Source: Niabella aurantiaca DSM 17617 (lineage in GTDB: Bacteria; Bacteroidota; Bacteroidia; Chitinophagales; Chitinophagaceae). Taken from it: a stretch of 64,000 bases of DNA. A program made the position numbers and the translations under genes. Under the pieces are notes generated by a model. The model saw only the letters and a list, made by a program, of their open reading frames with translations. It was not told where the DNA came from and ran no database searches. Positions 32,499-41,546 of this stretch are shown one piece after another (position 1 is the stretch's first letter; the number at the start of each line of letters is the position of its first letter). Location: assembly GCF_000374125.1 (NCBI RefSeq), contig NZ_KB893647.1, positions 227,922 to 291,921 of the forward strand, in the 5' to 3' direction.

Positions 32499-34814
32499 CT
32501 ATAGCGGCTCTTCTGCTTCAATCGTGATGACATCGGCGGTCAGAAGCTGAAAGGGGCTTTTTTCCCTGCTTCCGTTTTGAAAGCGTTTATTGATCCGCCA
32601 TTCGATCCGGTCGTTCCTGCCAAAGGTCCTTGCCACGGGTTGGGGTATCACAGCGCCTGAATACAGGATGGCTTCCGGCACTGCGCCTTCTTCACCTTCC
32701 TTTCTGAACTCCACTTTCAGCTCTTTGATGCCCAGGGAAGCCGGAGACCGCCCGTTCCAGTTAAATATCACCTGGCGCTGGTGTACCTTGTTGAGGTCGA
32801 TCACCAATGCATTGGAGGTAAGGGTTCCTTCCTCCAGGGGAAGGACCTGCCCCTCTTTCGTGATGGCTTTGACCGCGTAGGACAATACATCCTGCGCCGT
32901 GCTGCGATTGATGGTTAAGGGTTCCGTATTGAATTGCGGTCCGGCGATCCGGTATAATTTCTTTAGAGATTCCGTGAACGCCGGTGACGTAACGGTGATC
33001 TCCAGCAGTATTTCTGCCACGGTATCGGTGGCGCCGGCAATTACCGGCACCAGGCTGAACGCGGAGCGTAAAAAGGGCTTGTTAATGATCACTTCGTCAT
33101 CCTGTAAAAAAACAGCTTCTGTAGATAGTGAAGGCCGCCCGTCCGTATAATGGTATTCTTTGCTTACTTCTATAAACAGGTTGTTCCTGTCTTTCCCTCT
33201 TACCGTCCAGACCTGGTTCTGGTTTTGCTGGCTGAGCGTGATGAGTTTCACATCTGCCACCTGGCCCTTTTGGTCTTTTAAGCGAAAAGTAACGTCTACG
33301 GTATTGCTGTCTGCAAAGTCGATATTGCCGGGTCTTACCATTATTTTGCGGTAATAGGTATAGGTGTCGGGAAAAATGATCAGGTCATTGCCGGAGCTGT
33401 AAACGGGAGGGAGCATGATCTCCGGCGGACTGCTTACGTCCTGCCGGGCGGGCTGATATACAAAGCGCAATTGATAGTAATAACCAAAGGGCTCTTCTTT
33501 TGCATAGTTCCAGGCAATGTTCTTTGGCTCCTTATTGCCTTTATGAAACGTAACGCTGTACAGGGCATCGGCGCCGGCAGGAATGGAAAAATGCCCCTCT
33601 CCGGGCTGCTCATCGAGGCCGTCCCTGAAGCGCCAGACCATTACTTCGGCGCTGAGCAGGTCTGCCCCCTCCTGTTCAAAATCGTACTGAAGGCTGATGG
33701 AAAGCGATTGTTCACTCCATACCGCTCCAAAACGGATCTGCTGGATGTATGTATCTATATGGGCCGCTATTTGCTTTCCCACCACCCACAAATGCGCCTG
33801 GGGGTTATGTGTACGCACAATGGCCGAACGCTCGCGGTAATCAACTTCTATGATCTTGTTGTGCGTGATGTTTTCCTTGGTGAACCGGTAACTGACCCCC
33901 ACAGATACAAGAGATGAGGACACCGACGCGGCTCCTGCAGCAATCGCCCCGGGTATTTCGGGGTTTATATAGGGGGCAAACATTTCGCGGAGGATGCTTG
34001 TTTTAAAATCACTGATCATTTCATCCATCATCTTTTTGGTTTCGGCGTCTTCTGCCTGACTGATGACCTCTATTTTCAGGTCACCATCCTCTTCCAGCTT
34101 TTTTGTAAGCCAGCCAAAGTCTGCTCCAAGTGAGGCTTTTACCACGTAGATCTGCCCTTCCACTTTTACACCCAACTGGTGGGAGACGCTTTCATAACAC
34201 CGGTCAAGATTCGCCCATATGCGCATATCCAGCGCGGGGCGCAGGGCATTGAATTTAAGATCGTACAATACGCCTGCAACATTGCCGGTATCTCCTTCAA
34301 GCGCGGCCATTACAATAGCGGTGCCGCGGCGGTCGAGCCGCACATTGAAAACACTGTCCAGGGTGGAAGACATCAGCGAGGGTTTCTTTGATCCTACAAT
34401 GCTCTTTACAAAGCTTTCGGCATTTATGGAACGGGCATCGCTGTTGTCGCTGTCCAGTACGATAAGGTTTACCGAGCCATCCCGCCAGGGAGGAAGGGTG
34501 GCTTTTAAGGTATCCGGGAACGTTCCGGAGCCTTTTACCCCGCCCAGCGCTTTCTGAAGTCTTTTTTCCGATACCGTGCATTGCACGCCCAGGGACAGGA
34601 TGGAGCCCGCTGAATTTCTCAGAGCCTCCATACCGCCTTCGCTCACATCCCCTTCGCTAAAAGCCTGGAGGTACATTTCATAAAGGCCCGGTGTGTTTTT
34701 TTGTGGAGCCAGGCCTACTTCGTCGGGGAAATAATAAACCAGATCCGGCAGCTCATGATCACCGTAAAAAATAAGCCCTTCGTGGATCCCCAGTGGTTTT
34801 GATAAATCGAGCAT
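32499..34814 (-). CDS. Giant paralog E: large multi-domain beta protein, function unknown
   Basis: 771 aa from the ATG at 34814 (MLDLSKPLGIHEG); an ATG 13 codons earlier would overlap the previous gene. No signal peptide or membrane segment. It shares with four neighbours an N-terminal module (YGDHELPDLVYYFPDEVGLA, 17-36) and a core module (SVFNVRLDRRGTAIVMAALE, 154-173, then LYDLKFNALRPALDMRIW, 183-200). The C-terminal two thirds look like repeated beta-sandwich domains with hydrophobic-alternating strands and W/Y-rich edges, e.g. YYYQLRFVYQPA and VDVTFRLKD. Not matched to any family I know. Confidence 0.85.
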   Translation of the reverse strand: MLDLSKPLGIHEGLIFYGDHELPDLVYYFPDEVGLAPQKNTPGLYEMYLQAFSEGDVSEGGMEALRNSAGSILSLGVQCTVSEKRLQKALGGVKGSGTFPDTLKATLPPWRDGSVNLIVLDSDNSDARSINAESFVKSIVGSKKPSLMSSTLDSVFNVRLDRRGTAIVMAALEGDTGNVAGVLYDLKFNALRPALDMRIWANLDRCYESVSHQLGVKVEGQIYVVKASLGADFGWLTKKLEEDGDLKIEVISQAEDAETKKMMDEMISDFKTSILREMFAPYINPEIPGAIAAGAASVSSSLVSVGVSYRFTKENITHNKIIEVDYRERSAIVRTHNPQAHLWVVGKQIAAHIDTYIQQIRFGAVWSEQSLSISLQYDFEQEGADLLSAEVMVWRFRDGLDEQPGEGHFSIPAGADALYSVTFHKGNKEPKNIAWNYAKEEPFGYYYQLRFVYQPARQDVSSPPEIMLPPVYSSGNDLIIFPDTYTYYRKIMVRPGNIDFADSNTVDVTFRLKDQKGQVADVKLITLSQQNQNQVWTVRGKDRNNLFIEVSKEYHYTDGRPSLSTEAVFLQDDEVIINKPFLRSAFSLVPVIAGATDTVAEILLEITVTSPAFTESLKKLYRIAGPQFNTEPLTINRSTAQDVLSYAVKAITKEGQVLPLEEGTLTSNALVIDLNKVHQRQVIFNWNGRSPASLGIKELKVEFRKEGEEGAVPEAILYSGAVIPQPVARTFGRNDRIEWRINKRFQNGSREKSPFQLLTADVITIEAEEPL

Positions 34815-34827
34815 GGTTATTTGATGT

Positions 34828-37065
34828 TTACCAGATCTTGTCCGGGATTTCAATATTGATTTTGTCGGTGGTGTCCTTCATCCATTCTGATTTGTACGAC
34901 TGGCCGCCTTTGCCTCTTACCCGCACCATATAAGTAAATTCTTTATGGTTGAAATCGGGCATGGCGTGCGTGAAGGCCGCCACATCGCCGGGTTTTGCAA
35001 AGGCGAGGCGGCCGCTTTCTGCGTGTACCTGGTTGGCTTTGTCATCATATACAAATTCAATGGTCACCTGTTTGATCTCGTTCTTTTCAAAATCGGGACA
35101 ACGGGTAAGTGTGGCCCGGATAATGCGTTGCGATTGGATCTTATCGGTGATCACCAGTACCGGCCCGCCCTGCTCTTTCCACGGTCCCTGTACGATATTG
35201 CCGTTGCCGTCCACCGTTGTTACCCGGTATTCAAAAGTTTCTTTGGGCGTGCGCAGGCTTACGGAGGCTGCCAGTTTGGTTTCAGTGCTGTCTTTTGTAA
35301 AATCGAACTTATTGGTCAGCAGGTCTTCCCGTTCCGCATCCCTGATCCGGGTTTCCAGGATCACCTTTTGCGTTTGCGACCAGTCGGCATGACAGATCAG
35401 GTCTACCGACCATTTGTTTTCAAAGGGGTTGGGGATGAAGAAGAGCCCGGTATCCACGTTTTCATAAACCGCCTTGTGCTCCGCTGCCTGCTTCAGAAAA
35501 TAGGTGAGCTCAATATTGAACTGCAGGTCGAGGGATTTGTCGGCGATCAATGTAAAGGCCTTCTGCTGAAAATCGGCGCTGCTGAAAAGAAATGTTTTTT
35601 GTGCCACGGGACCGAGCACTTCTTTTTTTACAACCTTCAGCACGGCTTCGATCAAATGGGCCGTATCAAAAATGCCGGTGTCGTCCACATTTATGGAGAG
35701 TTCTTTTGTTCCAAAATAGCTGGCGGGGTTCAGGTAAATATAAGGGCTGGCCTCTGTTTTCCAGTCGGTTTCCAGTTTGTCCGGCAGGCTTGTTGCGGCC
35801 GGCTGCATAAAAATAGTGGCCTTGTATTCGTATTGATAGGGCACCAGCTTTTCGCGGGTGAAATTGAAGGTGCTTTTATTTTTTTCATCGGAATCAAATA
35901 CCAGGCTTTGCTGGATCTTTATTTGCCCGGAATTTCCGTCCCGCACCCTGCATGCAACCTGCACTGATTTTATATTGGAATTGGTAAAGATATCGGCAGC
36001 CAGGCTCACTTCTACTTTCTGATCGATGAACGGGATCTCGTCCAGGCGTATCCAACGGATACGCTCTTTGATACCGCCTGCCCGCTGTAACAGGGAACTG
36101 AGGAGGGCCTGAGGGTAAAAGGGATAGGTCTTTACATTTTTTTGCGACAGGTTGATCTCGGTGGAGAAGAGCTGACTCTCGTCGATATTGCGGCGGATAT
36201 GATGGGCGCCGATCGCCAGCGACCCCAGTACACGGCTTACACCGGAAGCGATCCGGTCTTCCCAATTGCTGCCGGCACTCAGTGGTGATGCAGCCGGCTG
36301 GAAGATCTTTTTGAAGACCTCTGACTTCAATTCGTTCATCAGGCTTTTCAGGGCTTCGCTTTTGATATCGGGGTCCAGTTCCTGGATCTCTATCTCTATG
36401 GCGTTGGTTTCCCGGAGCTGATCAACGGCCTCAGAAATCTCATCGGTGTAAAAAATGAAATTGGTCTTATCAAATTTTTCAAAATGATGATAGATCTTTT
36501 TCCAGTCGGCTTTCATCGTTGCTTTGAAAACGGGCGCAATGCCGAGCATCGTCAGGCTGTAATGCACACTTGCGGCCACTACATCAGCATCCAGCGCAGC
36601 GATCAACAGTTTGGCGTCATTGCCGGTGGCTCTTGCTACCAGTGCTGCATTATTGTTGCCCAGTACGGATGCATTGATCTCCTTGGTGACAAACCATTTT
36701 TTGGGATCGGGCTCTTCGCCGGCGGCGGCAACGATCAGCTGTACTTTGGCATCATGGATGGGCGCCGGCGCCAGCAGTTTGGGTTTTCTGCCCGTTATTT
36801 TTTGAATCGCTTTTTCGGCCTCCTTCAGGTCCGCTTCCTCCGGCGCCAGCCCTATGTCCATCATAAGGGCAGATTCAAGAATACCGTCCCTTTCGCCTAC
36901 GCCCGATTCGGGAATGATGGCATAGGCCTCCATTTGGGGGTTGTGATCTTCGTTGCGCAAAACATTGGGCTGCATACACACATAGTAAAATACATCGGGG
37001 TTTACATCATCGCCAAAAAGCGTGAGCGGGCCGGTTTCAATAAACGGTGGTTTGTAACTTAACAT
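34828..37065 (-). CDS. Giant paralog D: large multi-domain beta protein, function unknown
   Basis: 745 aa, no signal peptide. N-terminal module FGDDVNPDVFYYVCMQPNVL (17-36); core module NNNAALVARATGNDAKLLIA (137-156) and SVHYSLTMLGIAPVFKATM (166-184); a helical stretch IKSEALKSLMNELKSEVFKK and then IFQPA as in the other paralogs. The C-terminal region contains several domains of about 100 residues with the pattern V-x-I-x-Y ... F-x-Y-x-V, ending FTYMVRVRGKGGQSYKSEWM. 13 bases separate it from the next gene. Clearly related to paralogs A, B, C and E. Confidence 0.85.
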   Translation of the reverse strand: MLSYKPPFIETGPLTLFGDDVNPDVFYYVCMQPNVLRNEDHNPQMEAYAIIPESGVGERDGILESALMMDIGLAPEEADLKEAEKAIQKITGRKPKLLAPAPIHDAKVQLIVAAAGEEPDPKKWFVTKEINASVLGNNNAALVARATGNDAKLLIAALDADVVAASVHYSLTMLGIAPVFKATMKADWKKIYHHFEKFDKTNFIFYTDEISEAVDQLRETNAIEIEIQELDPDIKSEALKSLMNELKSEVFKKIFQPAASPLSAGSNWEDRIASGVSRVLGSLAIGAHHIRRNIDESQLFSTEINLSQKNVKTYPFYPQALLSSLLQRAGGIKERIRWIRLDEIPFIDQKVEVSLAADIFTNSNIKSVQVACRVRDGNSGQIKIQQSLVFDSDEKNKSTFNFTREKLVPYQYEYKATIFMQPAATSLPDKLETDWKTEASPYIYLNPASYFGTKELSINVDDTGIFDTAHLIEAVLKVVKKEVLGPVAQKTFLFSSADFQQKAFTLIADKSLDLQFNIELTYFLKQAAEHKAVYENVDTGLFFIPNPFENKWSVDLICHADWSQTQKVILETRIRDAEREDLLTNKFDFTKDSTETKLAASVSLRTPKETFEYRVTTVDGNGNIVQGPWKEQGGPVLVITDKIQSQRIIRATLTRCPDFEKNEIKQVTIEFVYDDKANQVHAESGRLAFAKPGDVAAFTHAMPDFNHKEFTYMVRVRGKGGQSYKSEWMKDTTDKINIEIPDKIW

Positions 37066-37086
37066 TGGGTCGTTAATTAATTGAGG

Positions 37087-39357
37087 TTATGCAGTTTTCA
37101 GCATCAGGATACTGCCGGTTCCTTTTCCACCTGTTTCTGTTTCCGCTCCGGCGGCGTCCATCAGTACCAGCTTGTAGGTGTATTCCACGGCATTGGTATT
37201 GGAGCGGGGCAGGTACCAGTTAACCGGAGCGGCCGCAGATTGCTGGTTGAGCAAAAACTCCTGGCTTATCGCCGCGTCCCCGTTCTGGTACTCCATCGTG
37301 AGCAGGGCATTGACGTAGCGGGTACCTAATTGCAGCAGGGACGGGTCGATCCGCACTTTTAAGTAGGGCAGAATGATGGTTTCCTCACCCGAACCATTGA
37401 TCCAGGCTGATTTGGCAATGGCTGCATTGGAAACGATCTTGTATTGATAACGGAAATCGGCTTTGTCCTTGTTCATCAGGAGCAGGGTGGCGGTAACAGC
37501 CTCCCAGCTGTCTTCAGCTGTCAGCTCAATTCTGTCGGCGCTGGAAAATTTGTTTGCGGCATCATCATATTGAAATTCAACAATGATCTTTTTCACGGAC
37601 TCATCCGGTAACTGTGCCAGCTCTACGGGAATATTCAGCGTATTCTGATAAGGCGATTCTACAAAGATGGAAGCGCCGGCATTTTCGGTGGCATAATATT
37701 TTTTCTCGGGCATTTCAATAAAGCTCCCGTCTTTTGAATAGTATTTGGCTGTGTACACAAGGGGGGCATCAATTTCTTTCCCGATCAGGCGCCTAAATTG
37801 CTCGCCGTCCGGCGTCTCTGTTTTCAGCGCAAGGGTCTCCGAAAAATGATCCGGATCTCCTTCCTGCTTGTACGAAAGGTCTATCTGGATGATCTTTATT
37901 TCATTATCGCCGGTGAGGGTGCTTAAAATGGGATGGGGCTTAAACCTTACGTCGAACATGCCTTTGCGGGCCACATTGATCACAATGTCCTGGTATGCCG
38001 CTTTCCCTTTGGTCACGAGCGGTTGGGAGAGGCCTTTGAAAAAGACCTCGGCCGTGTATTCGGCAATGCCGTCATCTTTTTTTGGCCTTCTGAAATGCCA
38101 GGTGTCAATGGGGCTGTCCTTATTGAAAATTAAGGAATGATGCTCGTTGGCTGAAGGATAAGCAATATTTACCTTAACCGTATTGACAAAGGGTTCTTCC
38201 TCCCAGGGGGCGTTTACTTTTGTTTGCAAGGAGATGGTCTCTACTTCCTTTTCCGACATATCGACCAGCCTGGTGATCGCCTGTTTTTTTGACTCCGGAA
38301 CTTTTTCGAGGAAGTTCATAATGGTGCCCTGAGGGTTGATGCTCCATTCGACCACGTCCTGTTGTGTAAAGCGGAGTTCCACGAAGGAGTTCACTTCTTC
38401 CTTTACCAGTTGCAGCAGGGAGTTCTTCCGTTCTTCTTCACTCATGCCCTGGATGCGGCTTTTGATGATCTCCTTTACTTTTTCTTCAATTAGGCCGATG
38501 GCCAGGCTGCGCAGCTGGCTTACATTTTCATCGGAGATCTCGGTGGCGCCTTTTTTTATTTCGATGTTCACCAGGCCGGTCTCCATAAGAGTGCGGGTAA
38601 CGGACTTTACATCAATGCGCTCCACGTCTGCATCGCTGCAGCCCTGGTCCATGTTGATAATCTTCCGTTCCACTTCCCGGTTGATCTCCCCGGATTGGGA
38701 GGAGCCGGCCCAGGCCCGTATTTCAAGACTGGGCAGCCTTAGCTGGAATTTCAGCTCATAGCGGATGCTGATCGCTTTTTGACCTTCCTTGAGGGATTTG
38801 TACCAGATGGCTGCACCGGTAGGACTTAAACGGAGTGCAAAGGCAGCATTATTATCGCCGATAAGGCTGGCCGGCCCGCCGGCGGATGACCAGGCTACCA
38901 GGTCGCCGCCCTGTTCTTCGAGCAGGGTTACGGTGCCCTTGGTAAAGTTTACTGCTCCAAACCGGATCTCACCCACGGGCGGGATGTCCGGATCCGGGAT
39001 CGTGGTTGCCCCGGAGGCTTTTGCAATGAGCGCCAGCCGTTCCTTTTCGCTTTTTATCAGGGTCCTGCGCCGGTTCTCCTGTACCCGGGCGCTCTTCAGC
39101 TTTTCGGAAATTTCGTTCAGCAGGTCCTGCGGCACGGCAAGGTTGGCGTCAAAATTGATCCAGCCGCCGGCGATGCCCGCCACACTGGTCGCAGCCCCAT
39201 CTGCCGCATCGGTCCAGAACAGGCCACTGAAGACCGGCTGCCCGTTTTGAAGGGTTATTTCCGGCGAGTTTTTAAACGTATAAAAAAGATTGCAGTCTTC
39301 ATCGTCCGGATAAACGGAAACATTTTTATAGTTGAGCACACTGGGAATCGTAATCAT
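37087..39357 (-). CDS. Giant paralog C: large multi-domain beta protein, function unknown
   Basis: 756 aa, no signal peptide. N-terminal module YPDDEDCNLFYTFKNSPEI (16-34), a predicted coiled region (about 78-113), the core module NNAAFALRLSPTGAAIWYKS (169-188) with ISIRYELKFQLRLPSLEIRA (196-215), then a helical hinge and about four beta domains. The third has VKKIIVEFQYDDAANKFSSA, which parallels VTIEFVYDDKANQVHAES in paralog D. The best preserved example of the family consensus. Confidence 0.85.
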   Translation of the reverse strand: MITIPSVLNYKNVSVYPDDEDCNLFYTFKNSPEITLQNGQPVFSGLFWTDAADGAATSVAGIAGGWINFDANLAVPQDLLNEISEKLKSARVQENRRRTLIKSEKERLALIAKASGATTIPDPDIPPVGEIRFGAVNFTKGTVTLLEEQGGDLVAWSSAGGPASLIGDNNAAFALRLSPTGAAIWYKSLKEGQKAISIRYELKFQLRLPSLEIRAWAGSSQSGEINREVERKIINMDQGCSDADVERIDVKSVTRTLMETGLVNIEIKKGATEISDENVSQLRSLAIGLIEEKVKEIIKSRIQGMSEEERKNSLLQLVKEEVNSFVELRFTQQDVVEWSINPQGTIMNFLEKVPESKKQAITRLVDMSEKEVETISLQTKVNAPWEEEPFVNTVKVNIAYPSANEHHSLIFNKDSPIDTWHFRRPKKDDGIAEYTAEVFFKGLSQPLVTKGKAAYQDIVINVARKGMFDVRFKPHPILSTLTGDNEIKIIQIDLSYKQEGDPDHFSETLALKTETPDGEQFRRLIGKEIDAPLVYTAKYYSKDGSFIEMPEKKYYATENAGASIFVESPYQNTLNIPVELAQLPDESVKKIIVEFQYDDAANKFSSADRIELTAEDSWEAVTATLLLMNKDKADFRYQYKIVSNAAIAKSAWINGSGEETIILPYLKVRIDPSLLQLGTRYVNALLTMEYQNGDAAISQEFLLNQQSAAAPVNWYLPRSNTNAVEYTYKLVLMDAAGAETETGGKGTGSILMLKTA

Positions 39358-39369
39358 GATGAAAGGTTT

Positions 39370-41535
39370 TTATGGTTGGGATAATGCGTGGGGTATCACG
39401 GTTAAATAATCGGAAGCGGTACTTTCCGGATCGCTCCACTCCGTCCAGTGGGCAGACTGGATGATGTAGTTGGTGCCTATACGATACTGGTATTTTCGCC
39501 CGGTAAGTTGCTGGGTCTTTAATATTTCGCTGATGCTTCGCGACATTTCGAGGGTGGCCACCGGTTTTTGCTGATCGAGCTTTACGGAGAACGTGGCTCC
39601 CTTTTCGTTCTTTATTTCCACGATCAGGTGGCTTACCTGCTTAAAGGGCGTAATGGTGGCATCGTCCAGCTGGCCCCATTTTTCAAAAAGCGGGCAGCTG
39701 ATCTCCAGCTTCCATAGCTGGGGATCGCCGGTAGCATAGTCGATGATGCGTTCCAGTATTTCGTCTGCCTCTTTTTTAATAGATACTCCATAGGGTTCGC
39801 AGACCACCTGCGTCCAGAAAGAAGCTTCTTCCTCTTCGGTCTGCTGGCCTACAAGCAGTACCTGCTGCGTGGCATTGTCCGGCAGGTCCAGCGGCCAGGC
39901 GGCCTGCAGATCGGGGTCATATTCTGCTTCATAAACCGTTTCTTCTATTTGTGAGAGCAGGGTTACATCAATGCCTTTGATCGAAACCGGGAAACTGTTC
40001 TCATTATAGATGGTGAATCCTTTTATGTCGATCACATCATCTACATTTTCGGTATCGGGTTTAATGGCAACGGGGATGCCCGCCAGCTTACCGATGTTCA
40101 GCTCCACGGGGATGCGCTGCAGGCTGGTCTGGGGCGTATCACCCTTACCGGATACCAGCTCAAAAACAATATCGCCAATGATGATGCCGTCTCCTTCGCT
40201 GATCTCCCTGCGGAAATAATCAAAGGACTCCAGGGTACATTCCACGTTGAGGACAAAGCCGTTCACAGGATCGATCACATCAATGGAAGCGGGCATTTTG
40301 CCGGTGAATACGGCGTTTTCCCCGGCATAGGCAGAGCGCAGTTCAAATCTCGCGGATTTATACCCTCCCAGGCGCAGCTCGCAAAAACGGGTCACCCCCT
40401 TTGTAATGCGGTTCAGCTCGCGGTAGAGATCTTTTTTGGCCAGCGCATTGTAATAGGGGATCAGTGTAAGGGCAATATTTATTTTATAGTTTTCCGGCTT
40501 TTCATCTGCTCCTGCATTCATACTGATGGAGATGCGCGGTTCGCCACTTTGCTCTTTGGCTTTGATGCGGAATACCTGCGGCAGAAAATTAAATACATCC
40601 GCCTGGTAGGTGGGCTGGTAGCTAATGGTATAGTTTTCCCCCGCCTTGGGAATATTGACAACCTGCCAGCTGAGATCTTTTACATTCAGCTGCTCCGCAA
40701 AGGGACCAAAGATCAGTGTGTCGTCTTTTGTATAGGACCGTACAATGATGCTTTTTATATCCAGTTTCTGGGCCGGTTTGAATTTTGGATTTTCGTCTGC
40801 GGGGCCCGGTGTGGGCCGGACGGTTGGCCGGGGTTTTATGGTTGGCCTGATCACCGTACCCCGGTGATCCCGTACACGGGCCACAAGACCTGAAAAGGGT
40901 TTGACGGTAGTAACGGGTTTTGCCAGGAGGCTGCTTGTTTCCAGAACGGTTAACAGCCGGAAAGGCGCAGTGCCACCGGTTTTTATGAGCTCCTCCCACC
41001 ATAGTTCGGCCGTTGCGGTAAACTGGAAAGCGGCGGTATTACCCGGCTCTCTCAAGTGCGTAAAAAGCCCCTGGATCTCTTCCCAGGTAACGGCCGTTTG
41101 TGCGTGGAGGTCCTGCAGCAGGTTTACGGCATTGATGGCGGGCGATTGCGTAATGGTCAGCTGCCTGGTTATTTTTTTACCGGCGGCGTCAAATTCGAGG
41201 CTGATGCCGGGATTTTTTATCTTCAGCGGAATAACGTCTGGTTCGTCCCTGTACACCTCGATTACACAACGGAGGGTGATCACTCCGGTTTTTTCGTCTT
41301 TCTCAAATGAGAATGCGTCGCTGGCCGGCCGTAGCTCGGTAGCCGGGTTGGTTTTTATCCTGAATTTTGGCTGGCCGTATTTTTTCCCCTCGTAGCTATA
41401 TATTTTATCCGGGTCGGAAGGGGCCTCGCCCAGCCGGTTATTGTTGTCGTACAGCTGCAGTACCTGTGTCAGCATCGGCTTATAATTCAGCTGTACGCGC
41501 CGGGAAATCAGTTGTATTCCTTTCAGATCGGGCAT
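39370..41535 (-). CDS. Giant paralog F: divergent member of the locus
   Basis: 721 aa, no signal peptide. It lacks the N-terminal D-x(4-7)-FYY module of the others and starts with a different domain (MPDLKGIQLISRRVQLNYKP). A weak version of the core module may be present: NTAAFQFTATAELWWEELIK (166-185). A basic Pro-rich linker (about 230-255, with IKPRPTVRPTPGP) separates the halves. The C-terminal repeat ends YQYRIGTNYIIQSAHWTEWS, like the repeat ends of the other giants. It could be a cap, adaptor or specificity subunit; that is inference. Confidence 0.8.
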   Translation of the reverse strand: MPDLKGIQLISRRVQLNYKPMLTQVLQLYDNNNRLGEAPSDPDKIYSYEGKKYGQPKFRIKTNPATELRPASDAFSFEKDEKTGVITLRCVIEVYRDEPDVIPLKIKNPGISLEFDAAGKKITRQLTITQSPAINAVNLLQDLHAQTAVTWEEIQGLFTHLREPGNTAAFQFTATAELWWEELIKTGGTAPFRLLTVLETSSLLAKPVTTVKPFSGLVARVRDHRGTVIRPTIKPRPTVRPTPGPADENPKFKPAQKLDIKSIIVRSYTKDDTLIFGPFAEQLNVKDLSWQVVNIPKAGENYTISYQPTYQADVFNFLPQVFRIKAKEQSGEPRISISMNAGADEKPENYKINIALTLIPYYNALAKKDLYRELNRITKGVTRFCELRLGGYKSARFELRSAYAGENAVFTGKMPASIDVIDPVNGFVLNVECTLESFDYFRREISEGDGIIIGDIVFELVSGKGDTPQTSLQRIPVELNIGKLAGIPVAIKPDTENVDDVIDIKGFTIYNENSFPVSIKGIDVTLLSQIEETVYEAEYDPDLQAAWPLDLPDNATQQVLLVGQQTEEEEASFWTQVVCEPYGVSIKKEADEILERIIDYATGDPQLWKLEISCPLFEKWGQLDDATITPFKQVSHLIVEIKNEKGATFSVKLDQQKPVATLEMSRSISEILKTQQLTGRKYQYRIGTNYIIQSAHWTEWSDPESTASDYLTVIPHALSQP

Positions 41536-41546
41536 GGTAAAGCGTT

